Assembly: GCA_963830775.1 (NCBI GenBank)
Contig: CAWHNT010000006.1
Coordinates: 1-46,828 of the forward strand
Length of the DNA: 46,828 nucleotides
Direction: 5' to 3'
Source of the DNA: CAWHNT01 sp963830775
GTDB taxonomy: Bacteria; Pseudomonadota; Alphaproteobacteria; Geminicoccales; Geminicoccaceae
How positions within the stretch are numbered: the stretch's first letter is position 1; every line of letters starts with the position of its first letter. This document shows, piece after piece, positions 8,873 to 16,762 of the stretch. The position numbers and the translations under genes are program-made. The notes under the pieces are model-generated. The model saw only the letters and a program-made list of their open reading frames with translations, searched no databases and had not been told where the DNA came from.

Positions 8873-10267
8873 CTACGCCGGCGGCTCCGGCCAGGCCGGC
8901 AGGGCCGGCCGCAGCCGCTCGTACGCCGCCGCCAGCTGCAGCACCCCCAGATCATCGAACCGCCGCCCGATGATCTGCAGCCCGATCGGCAGCCCGTCGC
9001 CCGTGAACCCGCAAGGGATCGAGGCCGCCGGCTGCTCCGACTGGTTGAAGGGTGCGGTGAAGCAGACATGGTCGAAAGGCCGCGCCGGGTCCGACCCCGG
9101 GCAGGGCTCGTCGGCCGCATAGGCCGGGATCGGCGAGGTCGGCGACAGCACATAGTCGTAAGGCTGGCACGCCCTGACCGCCGCCTCCCGCATCCGCGGA
9201 ATCTCGTTGAGCGCCCGGAACAGCTCGACCGCACTCCACGACAAGGCCGGCCGCATCCACTCCCGGATGAAGGGCAGCGCCTTCGCCTGCTTCTCCGGCC
9301 CGATGCCGAGGAAGTCCGTCATCGCCCGCGCCCGGAAGAACCGGTCGAGCCCCTCCAGCATCGCCCCGTCGCAGAACGGCCCCACCTCCTCGACCGACGC
9401 CCCCGCCCCCTCCAGCGCCCGCGCCGCCGCCTCCACCGCCGCCCGCACCTCCGCCGTGGGCTTCGTCCCGACCCCCACCTCCAGCATCAGCCCCAGCCGC
9501 AGCCCCCGCACCTCGCGCGGCCGCCCGTAGTCCAGCGCCTCATAGGGCAGGCTCATATAGTCCCGCGCATCCTCCCGGCTCAGCACCCCCATCAGCAGCG
9601 CCGCATCCGCCGCCGTCCGCGTCATCGGCCCCACCGTCCGCCCCCAGTAGGGCGGATGGATCGGCACCCGCCCCAGGGACGGCTTGTGCGCGAACACCCC
9701 GCAATAGGCCGCCGGCAGCCTGACCGAGCCCGCGATGTCCGTCCCCAGCGCCAGGGGCGCATAGAGCCCCGCCAGCGCCGCCCCCGCCCCCGAGCTCGAT
9801 CCCCCGGTGTTCCGCTCCCGGTCCCACGGGTTCCGCGTCACCCCGTGCAGGCTGCTCACCCCCGACACCAGCATGCCGAGATCGGGCATCGTGGTCTTGC
9901 CCAGGAGCACGCAGCCCGCCTCGCGCACCCGTGCCGCCGGCGGCGAATCCGCAGGTGCCGCCGCCACGTCCGCGAACGCCCCCGACCCCAGAGGCGACGG
10001 CGTCCCCGCCACCGCGATATTGTCCTTGATCGTGATCGGCACCCCGTCGAGCGGCCCCAGCGCCTCCCCGTCACGCCACCGCGCCTCGCAGGCCCGCGCC
10101 TGTGCCAGCGCCCCCTCACGGTCGACGAGGTACATGGCATTCAGCGCCGGCTCCCACGCCTCCACCCGGGCCAGCGCCGCCTCCACCACCTCGACCGGCG
10201 AGATCTCCCCCGCCGCATAGCCCCGCCCCAGCTCCACGGCCGTGAGTTCGATCAGGCGGGCGCTCAT
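8873..10267 (-). CDS. Amidase-signature family enzyme
   Basis: A 464-residue amidase-signature hydrolase. The Ser-cisSer-Lys triad is complete: Lys81 in PITIKDNIAV, the cis Ser157 in NTGGSSSGAGAALA and the nucleophile Ser181 in GTDIAGSVRLPAAYCG. The C-terminal block (PCGFTGDGLPIGLQIIG) is typical of stand-alone amidases related to GatA, but no GatB/GatC neighbours are seen, so the substrate is unknown. I chose the ATG at 10267 because a GGGAGGAA Shine-Dalgarno lies just upstream; the longer open frame (to 10393) would run into the divergent channel gene's leader. Many codons end in C, giving even higher GC than the neighbours. Confidence 0.9.
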   Translation of the reverse strand: MSARLIELTAVELGRGYAAGEISPVEVVEAALARVEAWEPALNAMYLVDREGALAQARACEARWRDGEALGPLDGVPITIKDNIAVAGTPSPLGSGAFADVAAAPADSPPAARVREAGCVLLGKTTMPDLGMLVSGVSSLHGVTRNPWDRERNTGGSSSGAGAALAGLYAPLALGTDIAGSVRLPAAYCGVFAHKPSLGRVPIHPPYWGRTVGPMTRTAADAALLMGVLSREDARDYMSLPYEALDYGRPREVRGLRLGLMLEVGVGTKPTAEVRAAVEAAARALEGAGASVEEVGPFCDGAMLEGLDRFFRARAMTDFLGIGPEKQAKALPFIREWMRPALSWSAVELFRALNEIPRMREAAVRACQPYDYVLSPTSPIPAYAADEPCPGSDPARPFDHVCFTAPFNQSEQPAASIPCGFTGDGLPIGLQIIGRRFDDLGVLQLAAAYERLRPALPAWPEPPA

Positions 10268-10352
10268 CCAGGTTCCTCCCAAAGGCTTGTTGCCGCGGAC
10301 GCTAGCCGAGCCATGGCCCGCCCACCAGTTCCGCCAGCGCCACGGCACCCCT

Positions 10353-11162
10353 ATGGTGACCCGCATGCTCGCCAGCGCCACGGCCACCCGCACCGGACGC
10401 TTCCGCTCCGGCCTGCGCCGCCTCTTCTACGGCCACAGCCGGGTGGCGGTCGCCTTCCAGGCAGCACTGCTCGGCCTCGACCTCGCGGCGCTGGCCTACT
10501 TCCTCGCCACCACCTTCGTCCACGATTCGCCCTGGCTCCGCGCCGTCGACCTGGCACTCGCCACCCTTCTCACGCTCGAGTTCCTGGGCCGCATGTTCGC
10601 CCACCGCCACCCGATGCACTATCTCGACAACGCCGCGGCCCTGATCGACTTCGCCGTCATCGCCTCCCTCTTCGTCTCCGCGCTGGGCGCCAACCTCGCT
10701 TTCCTGCGCGTGCTCCGCACCCTCCGCCTGCTCCGCTCCTACAACGTCCTGGGCAAGCTCAAGAAGCTCTTCCCCGCCGTCCGCCGCAACGAGGAGCTGA
10801 TCACCGCCTCCCTCAACCTCGCCGTCTTCATCGTCATGATCTCCTCCCTGGTCTACGTCACCCAGCGCGGCCAGAACGAGGACATCCAGAACTTCGTCGA
10901 CGCCCTCTACGTCACCGTCGCCACCCTCTCCACCACCGGCTTCGGCGACATCACCCTGGTCGGCACCCACGGCCGCCTCCTCTCCGTCGCCATGATGATC
11001 GTCGGCATCTCCCTCTTCCTCCGCCTGGCCCAGGCCCTCTTCCGCCCCGGCGGCAAGGTCCGCCACCCCTGCCCCACCTGCGGCCTCCAGCGCCACGACG
11101 CGGACGCGGTGCACTGCAAGGCCTGCGGGGTCACGCTGAACATTCCGAACGATGAGGATTGA
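10353..11162 (+). CDS. Voltage-gated-type potassium channel with C-terminal zinc ribbon
   Basis: A 269-residue six-helix channel subunit. S1-S3 lie at about 31-115. A charged S4 (FLRVLRTLRLLRS, about 118-129) carries regularly spaced arginines. The pore has the selectivity filter TTGFGDIT (T195-D199), with Phe in place of the usual Tyr/Val. After S6 comes a short tail with two Cys pairs (CPTCG, C240/C243; CKACG, C255/C258) that should bind zinc; this tail is unusual for the family. An in-frame ATG 12 nt later is an alternative start. It is divergent from the amidase, with 85 nt between starts. K+ selectivity is inferred from the filter. Confidence 0.88.
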   Translation: MVTRMLASATATRTGRFRSGLRRLFYGHSRVAVAFQAALLGLDLAALAYFLATTFVHDSPWLRAVDLALATLLTLEFLGRMFAHRHPMHYLDNAAALIDFAVIASLFVSALGANLAFLRVLRTLRLLRSYNVLGKLKKLFPAVRRNEELITASLNLAVFIVMISSLVYVTQRGQNEDIQNFVDALYVTVATLSTTGFGDITLVGTHGRLLSVAMMIVGISLFLRLAQALFRPGGKVRHPCPTCGLQRHDADAVHCKACGVTLNIPNDED

Positions 11163-11181
11163 GAGCCTGCCGAGATCAGGC

Positions 11182-11207
11182 TTGACAGCCTGTTGTCATA
11201 TTTGACA
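11182..11207 (+). promoter_or_regulatory. Candidate promoter/operator of the toxin-antitoxin pair
   Basis: A TTGACA hexamer at 11182-11187 overlaps an inverted repeat TGACA-N6-TGTCA (11183-11198), and a second TTGACA follows at 11202-11207, all within 40 nt of the toxin ATG at 11218. No Shine-Dalgarno is visible before that ATG. An XRE antitoxin commonly represses its own promoter by binding such a palindrome; that this is the operator is inference. Confidence 0.4.
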
Positions 11208-11217
11208 CCATCTACCT

Positions 11218-11565
11218 ATGGTGAGAGCTTCGCGGGCGATCTCGTGGATCAGGGCTGCCCGGAAGGACTTCGAGCAGTTTCCTGCAAGTGCCCAGCTGGA
11301 GCTTCGCCGCGCCCTGACCGTGGTTGCGGACGGCGGGTTCCCAGACATAGCCAAACCGTTGAAGGGCTATGGCTCAGGGGTGCTGGAGCTGGTCCTGCGC
11401 CACCGGGGAGATGCCTTCAGGGTCGTCTATGCGCTGCAGATCGGCCCCGAGATCTGGGTGATCCATGCGTTCCAGAAGAAATCCACGACCGGCATCAAGA
11501 CACCAAAGGCCGAGACGGACATGATCGCCCGCCGCCTGAAGCATCTGAAGGAGACGCTACGATGA
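11218..11565 (+). CDS. higB: HigB/Gp49-family toxin (RelE/ParE superfamily)
   Basis: A 115-residue toxin of the phage-derived Gp49-like group. Diagnostic stretches are WIRAARKDFEQFP, the middle KPLKGYGSGVLELVLRHRGD, FRVVYALQIGPEIWVIHAFQ and the conserved KKSTTGIKTPKAE near the C-terminus. Family members cleave mRNA on the ribosome and are neutralised by a linked HTH antitoxin. The antitoxin start overlaps the toxin stop as ATGA, and the toxin-first order is typical for HigBA. The gene lies just upstream of the nested IS elements. An acquired cassette is plausible. Confidence 0.88.
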   Translation: MVRASRAISWIRAARKDFEQFPASAQLELRRALTVVADGGFPDIAKPLKGYGSGVLELVLRHRGDAFRVVYALQIGPEIWVIHAFQKKSTTGIKTPKAETDMIARRLKHLKETLR

Positions 11566-11894
11566 CTGATGAGCACGACGAGCTGGAGCTTGTCAGAGGC
11601 AGCGGCAACATTTTCCGTGACTTCGGCGATCCGAACCCCGAGGTCGAGCAGCTCCGTTCCATCCTAGCCGCCCAGATCATCAAGACGCTCGACGCCCGTG
11701 GCCTCTCCACCCGCAAGGCCGGCGAACTCACCGGCATCGCCGCCGCCGACTTCTCCCGCATCCGCCGGGTCAAGCTCGACCGCTTCACCATCGACCGGCT
11801 GCTGACGATCCTCGACCGACTGGACCAGCAGGTGGAGATCAGCGTGTCGGTTCGGCCTCGTGAGGGCCGCGAGCCAGTGCCGGCCAATCCATGA
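11562..11894 (+). CDS. higA: HigA-type XRE-family antitoxin
   Basis: A 110-residue protein beginning MTDEHDELELVRGSGNIFRDFG, with a helix-turn-helix at about 45-95 (LDARGLSTRKAGELTGIAAA, DFSRIRRVKLDRFTIDRLL). The N-terminal ten or so residues plus the NIFRDFGDPNPE segment match the HTH_37 antitoxin group that pairs with Gp49-like toxins. It should bind both the toxin and the operator upstream of the operon. Translation is probably coupled to the toxin through the 4-nt overlap. The reading frame is open upstream but those codons belong to the toxin in another frame. The IS5-family element begins 43 nt after its stop. Confidence 0.87.
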   Translation: MTDEHDELELVRGSGNIFRDFGDPNPEVEQLRSILAAQIIKTLDARGLSTRKAGELTGIAAADFSRIRRVKLDRFTIDRLLTILDRLDQQVEISVSVRPREGREPVPANP

Positions 11895-12787
11895 CCGGCA
11901 TGAAGGGGGCCAGATGAGGATGGGCAAGCATGACTAAGGGGCGGTTTCCAGAACCCTGTAGCTCGTCAGCCTCTCGGCATCCGACGTCCCTGGCGCTCGT
12001 TTTCCGTGCTTCGGGCACAGGGAGGCGAGCATGGTGTCGAGGGCGGCGGCGTTGGTGGCGGAGATCATCGACCGGATCGAGGACCGGCGGTACGGGACCG
12101 GGCGGCCACCCTTACCGACTATCGAGGTCGTCGAGACGCTGCGCTTCTTCGTCCGCGAGGGCGTGCAGTGGCGGGAGCTGCGGGCTGCGGCCGGGCGCGC
12201 GTGCGGCTCCACCCTGCGCCGCCGCCTGGACGGCTGGAGCGCTACGGCCTTGCTGCACCAGGTCCATGTCGCCCTGATCCGGATGGTGCGCTCGGGGCCT
12301 GAGGCCGCCTCTTGGGACGTCGTGGTCGACAGTTGTTCGGTCCGCGCCAAACGTGGCGGCGAGCTGACCGGGCCTAATCCCACCGACCGCGGCAAGGCCG
12401 GGACCAAGTACCATATCGTGGCCTCGACCGACGGCCTCCCGCTGGCCGCCGTCCCCTCGGCCGCCAACGTCCACGACACGCGGCTCTTCCCGCACTTGCT
12501 GCGCTTGGCCCTGGCCGTTTGTGCTGCGATCGGCAGGCTCTACGCCGATGCGGCCTACGCCAGCGCGGACAACCGCAGACTCTGCCGGCAGGACGGCATC
12601 CAGCCCTTCATCCGCGAGGTGGGCGAGCCGCACGGCTCGGGCCTCGGCGCGGTCCGCTGCGTGGTCGAGCACGACTGCGCATGGTTGCTGGCCAACAAGC
12701 GGCTGGACCGCCGGCAGGACAGGCTGGGCCGCATCATCCTGGCCCTCCTGACCGCGGCCTGCATCTTCATCATCGCCAACCGCCTTA

Positions 12788-13977
12788 GTGGTTCATCCGG
12801 CAAGTCAGGCAGCTTTTGGGACGAGGGCGATGCCAGGTTGGCGGCGTGCCTTGTGGCGACGCCGGCGACCCCAGACGAAGGGGTGCCGGTGGGCGTTCCA
12901 GTAGGTTGTCGCGCGCGCCACGGCCTGAACGATCTCCTCCCAGGTCTCGAAGCGCCGGCCCTTCAGGGCCAGCGAGCGCAACACCTTCCACCACGGCTCG
13001 ATCAGGTTGAGATAGGCGGCGTACTTAGGCTGGAAGACCATCTCCCAGCGCGGGTGCGCCAGCATGAACAGCAGCACGTCCGTGGCCCGGTGCGCGCTCA
13101 GGTTGTCGAGGATGGCGTAGACCCGCTCGCTCTCGGCCGGCAGCCAAAGCTCGACCTCCTCCAGGAAGGCCACCCAACAGGCGGTGCTGCGGCTGAGGTA
13201 AGGTCGGGTAAAAGCCTCGCCGGTGGCGGGGCGGAACGCACCGAAGATGTAGCCCTTGCCGCGCCGGCCATAATCAATCTCCTGCTTGGCTCGTCCGGCG
13301 GTCAGCCCGCTGGTCTCCACCAGGGTTTGGCCGGGGAAGGTCTTGGCGCTCTCCGGCCCCATCTCATCCAGGCAGACGACTACGCTGCCTGGAGGCGGGG
13401 CAGTGTAGAGGCTCTCGATCCGCCCCTTTTTTCCGCGAACGCAGGATCGACCCGCTCCCCGAACCACGTCTCGTGCCGCCGCCAGCGCAAGCCTTCCTTG
13501 AGCAGGATCTCGTCGATCCGGCTGCGCTTGATCGCGATCCCTTTGTGCTCGCTCAGGTAGGCCGCCAGCCGGTCCAGCGTCCATGACCCGAACGGCAGGT
13601 CCAAGCGCTTGGGATCGGTCAGCGCGGTGGCGATCACCGTCGCCACCTGCTCGGGCGTATAGGTCGGCGGACGACCGGCGCGGGGCTGGTCCTCCAGCCC
13701 GGCCAAGCCTTGAGCGTTGAAGCGCTTGACCCAGTCGCGCACCGTGTAGGCGGTCAGGCGCAGCGCCGCCGCGATCGCCGGCGCCATCTGATCCTGGCTC
13801 GCCTGCCAGACGATGCGCGCCCGCTCGACCTGCCGCGCCGGGGCAGTGCGCGAATGGGCCAGCTTCTCAACCGCCGTCCGCTCCGCCTCGCTCAGCGCGC
13901 GCAGTCGTAGCCGTCGCATCAGGGCTCCTCCAGCTTGGGACAGCTCTGAAATGGAGCAACTTGCCGGATGAACCACT
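12788..13977. mobile_element. IS630-family insertion sequence nested in the IS5-family element
   Basis: The ends form a perfect 19-bp inverted repeat: AGTGGTTCATCCGGCAAGT from 12787 and its exact complement ending at 13977. TA flanks it on both sides (12786-12787 and 13978-13979), the expected IS630/Tc1-type TA duplication. Total length is about 1.19 kb. Perfect ends and a repairable transposase suggest recent insertion, after the IS5-family element was already in place. Confidence 0.88.
12805..13919 (-). pseudogene. IS630-family transposase in two frames
   Basis: The first frame (ATG 13919 with GGAGGAG before it) starts MRRLRLRALSEAERTAVEKL and carries the HTH pair of IS630 transposases (ALRLTAYTVRDWVKRFNAQG, GLAGLEDQPRAGRPPTY, LPFGSWTLDRLAAYLSEH). 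The second frame holds the DDE domain: VVCLDEMGPE, VYAILDNLSAHRA and PKYAAYLNLIEPWWKVLRSL. The switch needs a -1 shift at a run of six A followed by G (about 13428-13434). That could be programmed or transcriptional slippage, which some IS630 members use, or an extra base. The zero frame reads GAA AAA AGG there, which is not the canonical A-AAA-AAG phase. Confidence 0.85.
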
Positions 13978-14038
13978 TAGCGCGTTCTGAAAACCACCCC
14001 TAAAGAGCCGACAGGCCTATCCTGGCCCACGCTGGTCG

Positions 14039-14263
14039 AACTCCGTTGCCCTCCTCGATGACCAGCCGGAGCACGGCCTCGTGCGTGGGCAGGTGGGTAC
14101 GATTATTGAGGAGTTGGACGACTCCACGGTGCTGGTCGAATTCAGCGACGACGAAGGCCAGATCTGGGCACTCGGGGCCCTTCCACGTAGTTCCTTGCTG
14201 GTGCTCCGTTATGAACCGCTTGCCGCCTGGAACGAGAAGCTGCCCGGGCTCAAGCGGCAATAG
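14039..14263 (+). pseudogene. DUF4926-like gene fragment lacking its start
   Basis: The frame reads NSVALLDDQPEHGLVRGQVG, TIIEELDDSTVLVEFSDDEG and QIWALGALPRSSLLVLRYEP, the compact beta fold of DUF4926 proteins (L..D.PEHGL..G..GTIVE ... V.F.D..G). No ATG or well-placed GTG precedes the conserved part, and the IS5-family right end lies only 39 nt upstream, so the insertion probably removed the promoter and start. A GTG inside the domain (14081) would give only a partial protein. DUF4926 proteins occur near toxin and immunity genes; the function here is unknown. Confidence 0.5.
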
Positions 14264-14375
14264 CCAGACAAAGCCTGCCGGCGGAAGGGACAACAATCTC
14301 AATTCGCAGACATTCGGTTTATGGCCAGTATTGTCTGTTTCTTCAGTACAACGTAGCAATAGGTGGCAGCTCTCA

Positions 14376-15537
14376 ATGATCCAGTTCAGGCGCAAGACCG
14401 AGCAGTGCGATGTAGCGGATAAAGGAGCACTGGAATCATATAGGACGAAGCTGCAGGAGTGGGATGCTTGGCTGAATGAGGATGACAATGCCATATGGCA
14501 TCAAATCCATGGTCTGGCCTGGAAGGATGCGACGTACCACGTGCTGAATGGATCACGTGCTCTGGCCCGACCGCGCAGTCATAGGTGGGCAAGCCACAAC
14601 ACTCTAATTGCCGAGTTTGTTGATGATGCTTGGCTCGCTCTCATGATATTGGGTATTGGAGAGCTTACCGATTGCCGGAATGATGTTGTTTCGATCGCGC
14701 GATTGTTAAACGACATGGAGAAAACCCGGCACCTTCTTAGCCGGGAGCACTTTGTCTGCCATGATGGCGTCATGTTTGATCCCGCTGAAGCGGCGCGACT
14801 CCATTGGAAAGAGGTGGTCAAGCCAAACCTCAACCTGATTGTCCAGTTGACGCATCTGGCTTTCAGCCAGGGATTCCGGTGCTTTCACCGGTGCCGCCGC
14901 CATCCACGGCCACGCCGGGGTACAGGACGATGCCGCGCCCTGCCACCCACGACTCAGCCAGGGAGGCGGCGGTCGCGAATGCGTCAGATGGACAATCAGG
15001 AACCTCAATAGAGGGATATCTGTCTTCGGAAGTGAAGTTGGTGGCAGAACGGATGAGTCCTACTCTCGGCGCCAGCACAGCGTGTTCGATGCTGTAGGTA
15101 TAGAACACGGACGGTCACGTTGCCGCGGCGAACTTGTCGACCCAGAGCTTTTCAATTCACTTCATAGAAGGTTGAAAGAGGCGTAAGAGACAATTGAGAG
15201 TATCCGACACAAATTCATCGCCCATGCAGCTGATCAGCCTTCACGGGCCCGTGCATTTCCAGATCACAATTATAAAACATCGACGGGTCAGCTTGAAAAT
15301 GCTTTTCGCACGGTCGTCAATGTGACTTACGTGATCGTAGACTTCGTGCTTCCTCTCGGCCATGGCCAAGTTCTGGCTATCGCACAGTTCGATAAGTTCG
15401 ACGGGCTAGACCATGCTTGGCTGCCGAAGAGAATGCTCTCTCGCCTCGCCCGAGTATGGGAGGCTTACGGGACACGAACTGAACGGTGGCGTCCCCGCGA
15501 TCTGGCCTTTCTCGGACTAGATGACCGGAAGCCGTAA
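14376..15537 (+). pseudogene. AbiU2-like (HEPN-type) uncharacterised protein, interrupted
   Basis: Two halves of one family appear in different frames. The first (ATG 14376) has LQEWDAWLNEDDNAIWHQIH, WKDATYHVLNGSRALA, DVVSIARLLNDMEKTRHLLS and REHFVCHDGVMFDP. The second reads SRRQHSVFDAVGI, VDPELFNSLHRRLKEA, an in-frame TAA near 15184, then ESIRHKFIAHAADQPSRARA and AIAQFDKFDGLDHAWL, ending at 15537. I recall an uncharacterised family with this layout, possibly related to HEPN/AbiU2 abortive-infection proteins; that link is from memory and unproven. At least one frameshift (about 14880-15000) and one stop break it. GC is clearly lower than in flanking genes, suggesting transfer. It sits in an IS/toxin strip. 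Confidence 0.45.
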
Positions 15538-15662
15538 CGGACGACTTGTTTTCCTTCTGGCGCGGTAATGCGCCTATAGAAACATCGTTAGGTTCTGAAC
15601 CTCTCCCCCCATTCTAGGAAAATAAACTTGCTCCGCTATGAACGCACTGCTACCCTCCACCG

Positions 15663-16669
15663 ATGCCCCCGACGCCGCATGCCTCTCCTGACCCTCCCAC
15701 GCCCCGCCAGGAGCTGATCGCCGCGGAGTACCTGGCGCTCGACTGCTCCGTCCCCCGCGCCGCCCGCCTCGCAGGCTTGCGCACCGCCACCCTCCACGAC
15801 CTCCTCGCCGACCCCGAGTTCCAGTCCCTCGTCGAGGAGAGCCGCGCCCTCGTCGCCCTCCCCGCCGCCGAGCGCAAGGAGCGCCTCGCCCGCCACCTCC
15901 ACCGCGCCCTCGAGCACGCCCTGGCCGAAGGCCGCGTCGGCGCCATCGCCGCCGCCATGCGCCTCCTGGGCCTGGCCCCCGCCCGCACCCGTGATCCCGA
16001 GGAGGACGACGAGCCCGACGAGCCCCCCTCCGGCGAGCGCTGGGGCATGCACTGGGACGCCGAGGGCGAAGCGTGGCGCACCCCCGACGGCCGGCCCGCC
16101 ATGCCCGGCCGCGATCTCGCCGTCGTCCACACGCCCGGCGGGCCCGCCCGCTGCCTCGAGACCGCCGCGATGGCGGAAGCCTGGCCGGACATGATCCCCG
16201 GCTTCGACGCCACGGAGCCGGACCACCTCCACCAGTTCAACCGCCTGGCCTACCCCAAGGGCGGCCCGCAATGGGACCCCCGCACCCGCACCCTCTGGTA
16301 CTGGGAAGCGCCAGGCGGCGCCGCCTCGGTTAAGGCCGCCGTGCCGGCGGGTCCGGGGCCGGCCACGCCGGCGGCGGCTCCCGCCCGCCAAGCCCCGTGG
16401 ATGACCTGCGCGCCCAGCTCGACCGGCTGTTGGCGAGCACCGCCGCGGTCGGGCCGGAGGACGAGGACCTGGCCGAGGCGGTGTGCTCGGTGCTGTGGCC
16501 GAACTGGCCCGCCTACCGCGGCGACGTCGACATGTGGCGTCTGCGCGACCTCCTCGCCCGCACGCCCGTCGAGCCCACCACCCTGGCCCGGCTCGGCGGT
16601 GTCGCACCCGCCGGCACGACACCGCGGCCGGCGCATTGGCCGGCACAGCATGGGCGTGGGCCGCCGTAG
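15663..16669 (+). pseudogene. Uncharacterised protein, probable frameshift near its middle
   Basis: The N-terminal part (RQELIAAEYLALDCSVPRAA, RLAGLRTATLHDLLADPEFQ, then a basic helical stretch to about residue 100) looks like a small HTH-containing DNA-binding domain reminiscent of phage terminase small subunits. A Pro/Glu linker and a RWGMHWDAEGEAWRTPDGRP segment follow. That frame runs on with no stop into antisense sequence. A second frame from about 16390 has VDDLRAQLDRLLASTAAVG and VDMWRLRDLLARTPVEPTTL and stops at 16669. A single shift near 16385-16395 would join them; two overlapping genes are the alternative. The function is not recognised. Confidence 0.45.
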
Positions 16670-16762
16670 CGGTCAGGAGTGCGCAAGCACTCCCGCAGGT
16701 TCACTTCCCGCAACCACCAGCTCCGGCGTGCGGCCTCTCGGCCGGGACGCTGCCGCATGCCC

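Larger units (their letters stand above)
12031..13990 (+). pseudogene. IS5-family transposase interrupted near its C-terminus
   Basis: A single open frame from ATG 12031 gives an IS5/IS427-type DDE transposase: the N-terminal GRPPLPTIEVVETLRFFVREG, the first Asp in VVVDSCSVRAKRGG (D100), GTKYHIVASTDGLPL, the second Asp in LYADAAYAS (D173), and VVEHDCAWLLANKRL supplying E213. After IIANRL (12786) the frame enters an IS630 end. Joining across that insertion at the duplicated TA restores codons for Ser-Ala-Phe and TGA (13988-13990), so only the last three residues were displaced. As read, the protein would gain a foreign tail. It may still be partly active because all catalytic residues are upstream of the break. 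Confidence 0.85.
11938..14000. mobile_element. IS5-family (IS427-like) element, split by an IS630-family element
   Basis: The left terminus at 11938-11954 (GGGGCGGTTTCCAGAAC) and the right terminus at 13984-14000 form a 17-bp inverted repeat with two mismatches. TAA lies immediately outside both ends (11935-11937 and 14001-14003), a 3-bp target duplication as seen in the IS427 group. Without the inner element the length is about 0.87 kb, right for this group. The element separates the toxin-antitoxin pair from a DUF4926 remnant that appears to have lost its start. Confidence 0.85.

Noticed and set aside
14863..15108. An 81-codon minus-strand frame (starts MFYTYSIEHAVLAP)
   Set aside because: It lies opposite the middle of the AbiU2-like gene, has no ribosome site and no family match that I recognise.
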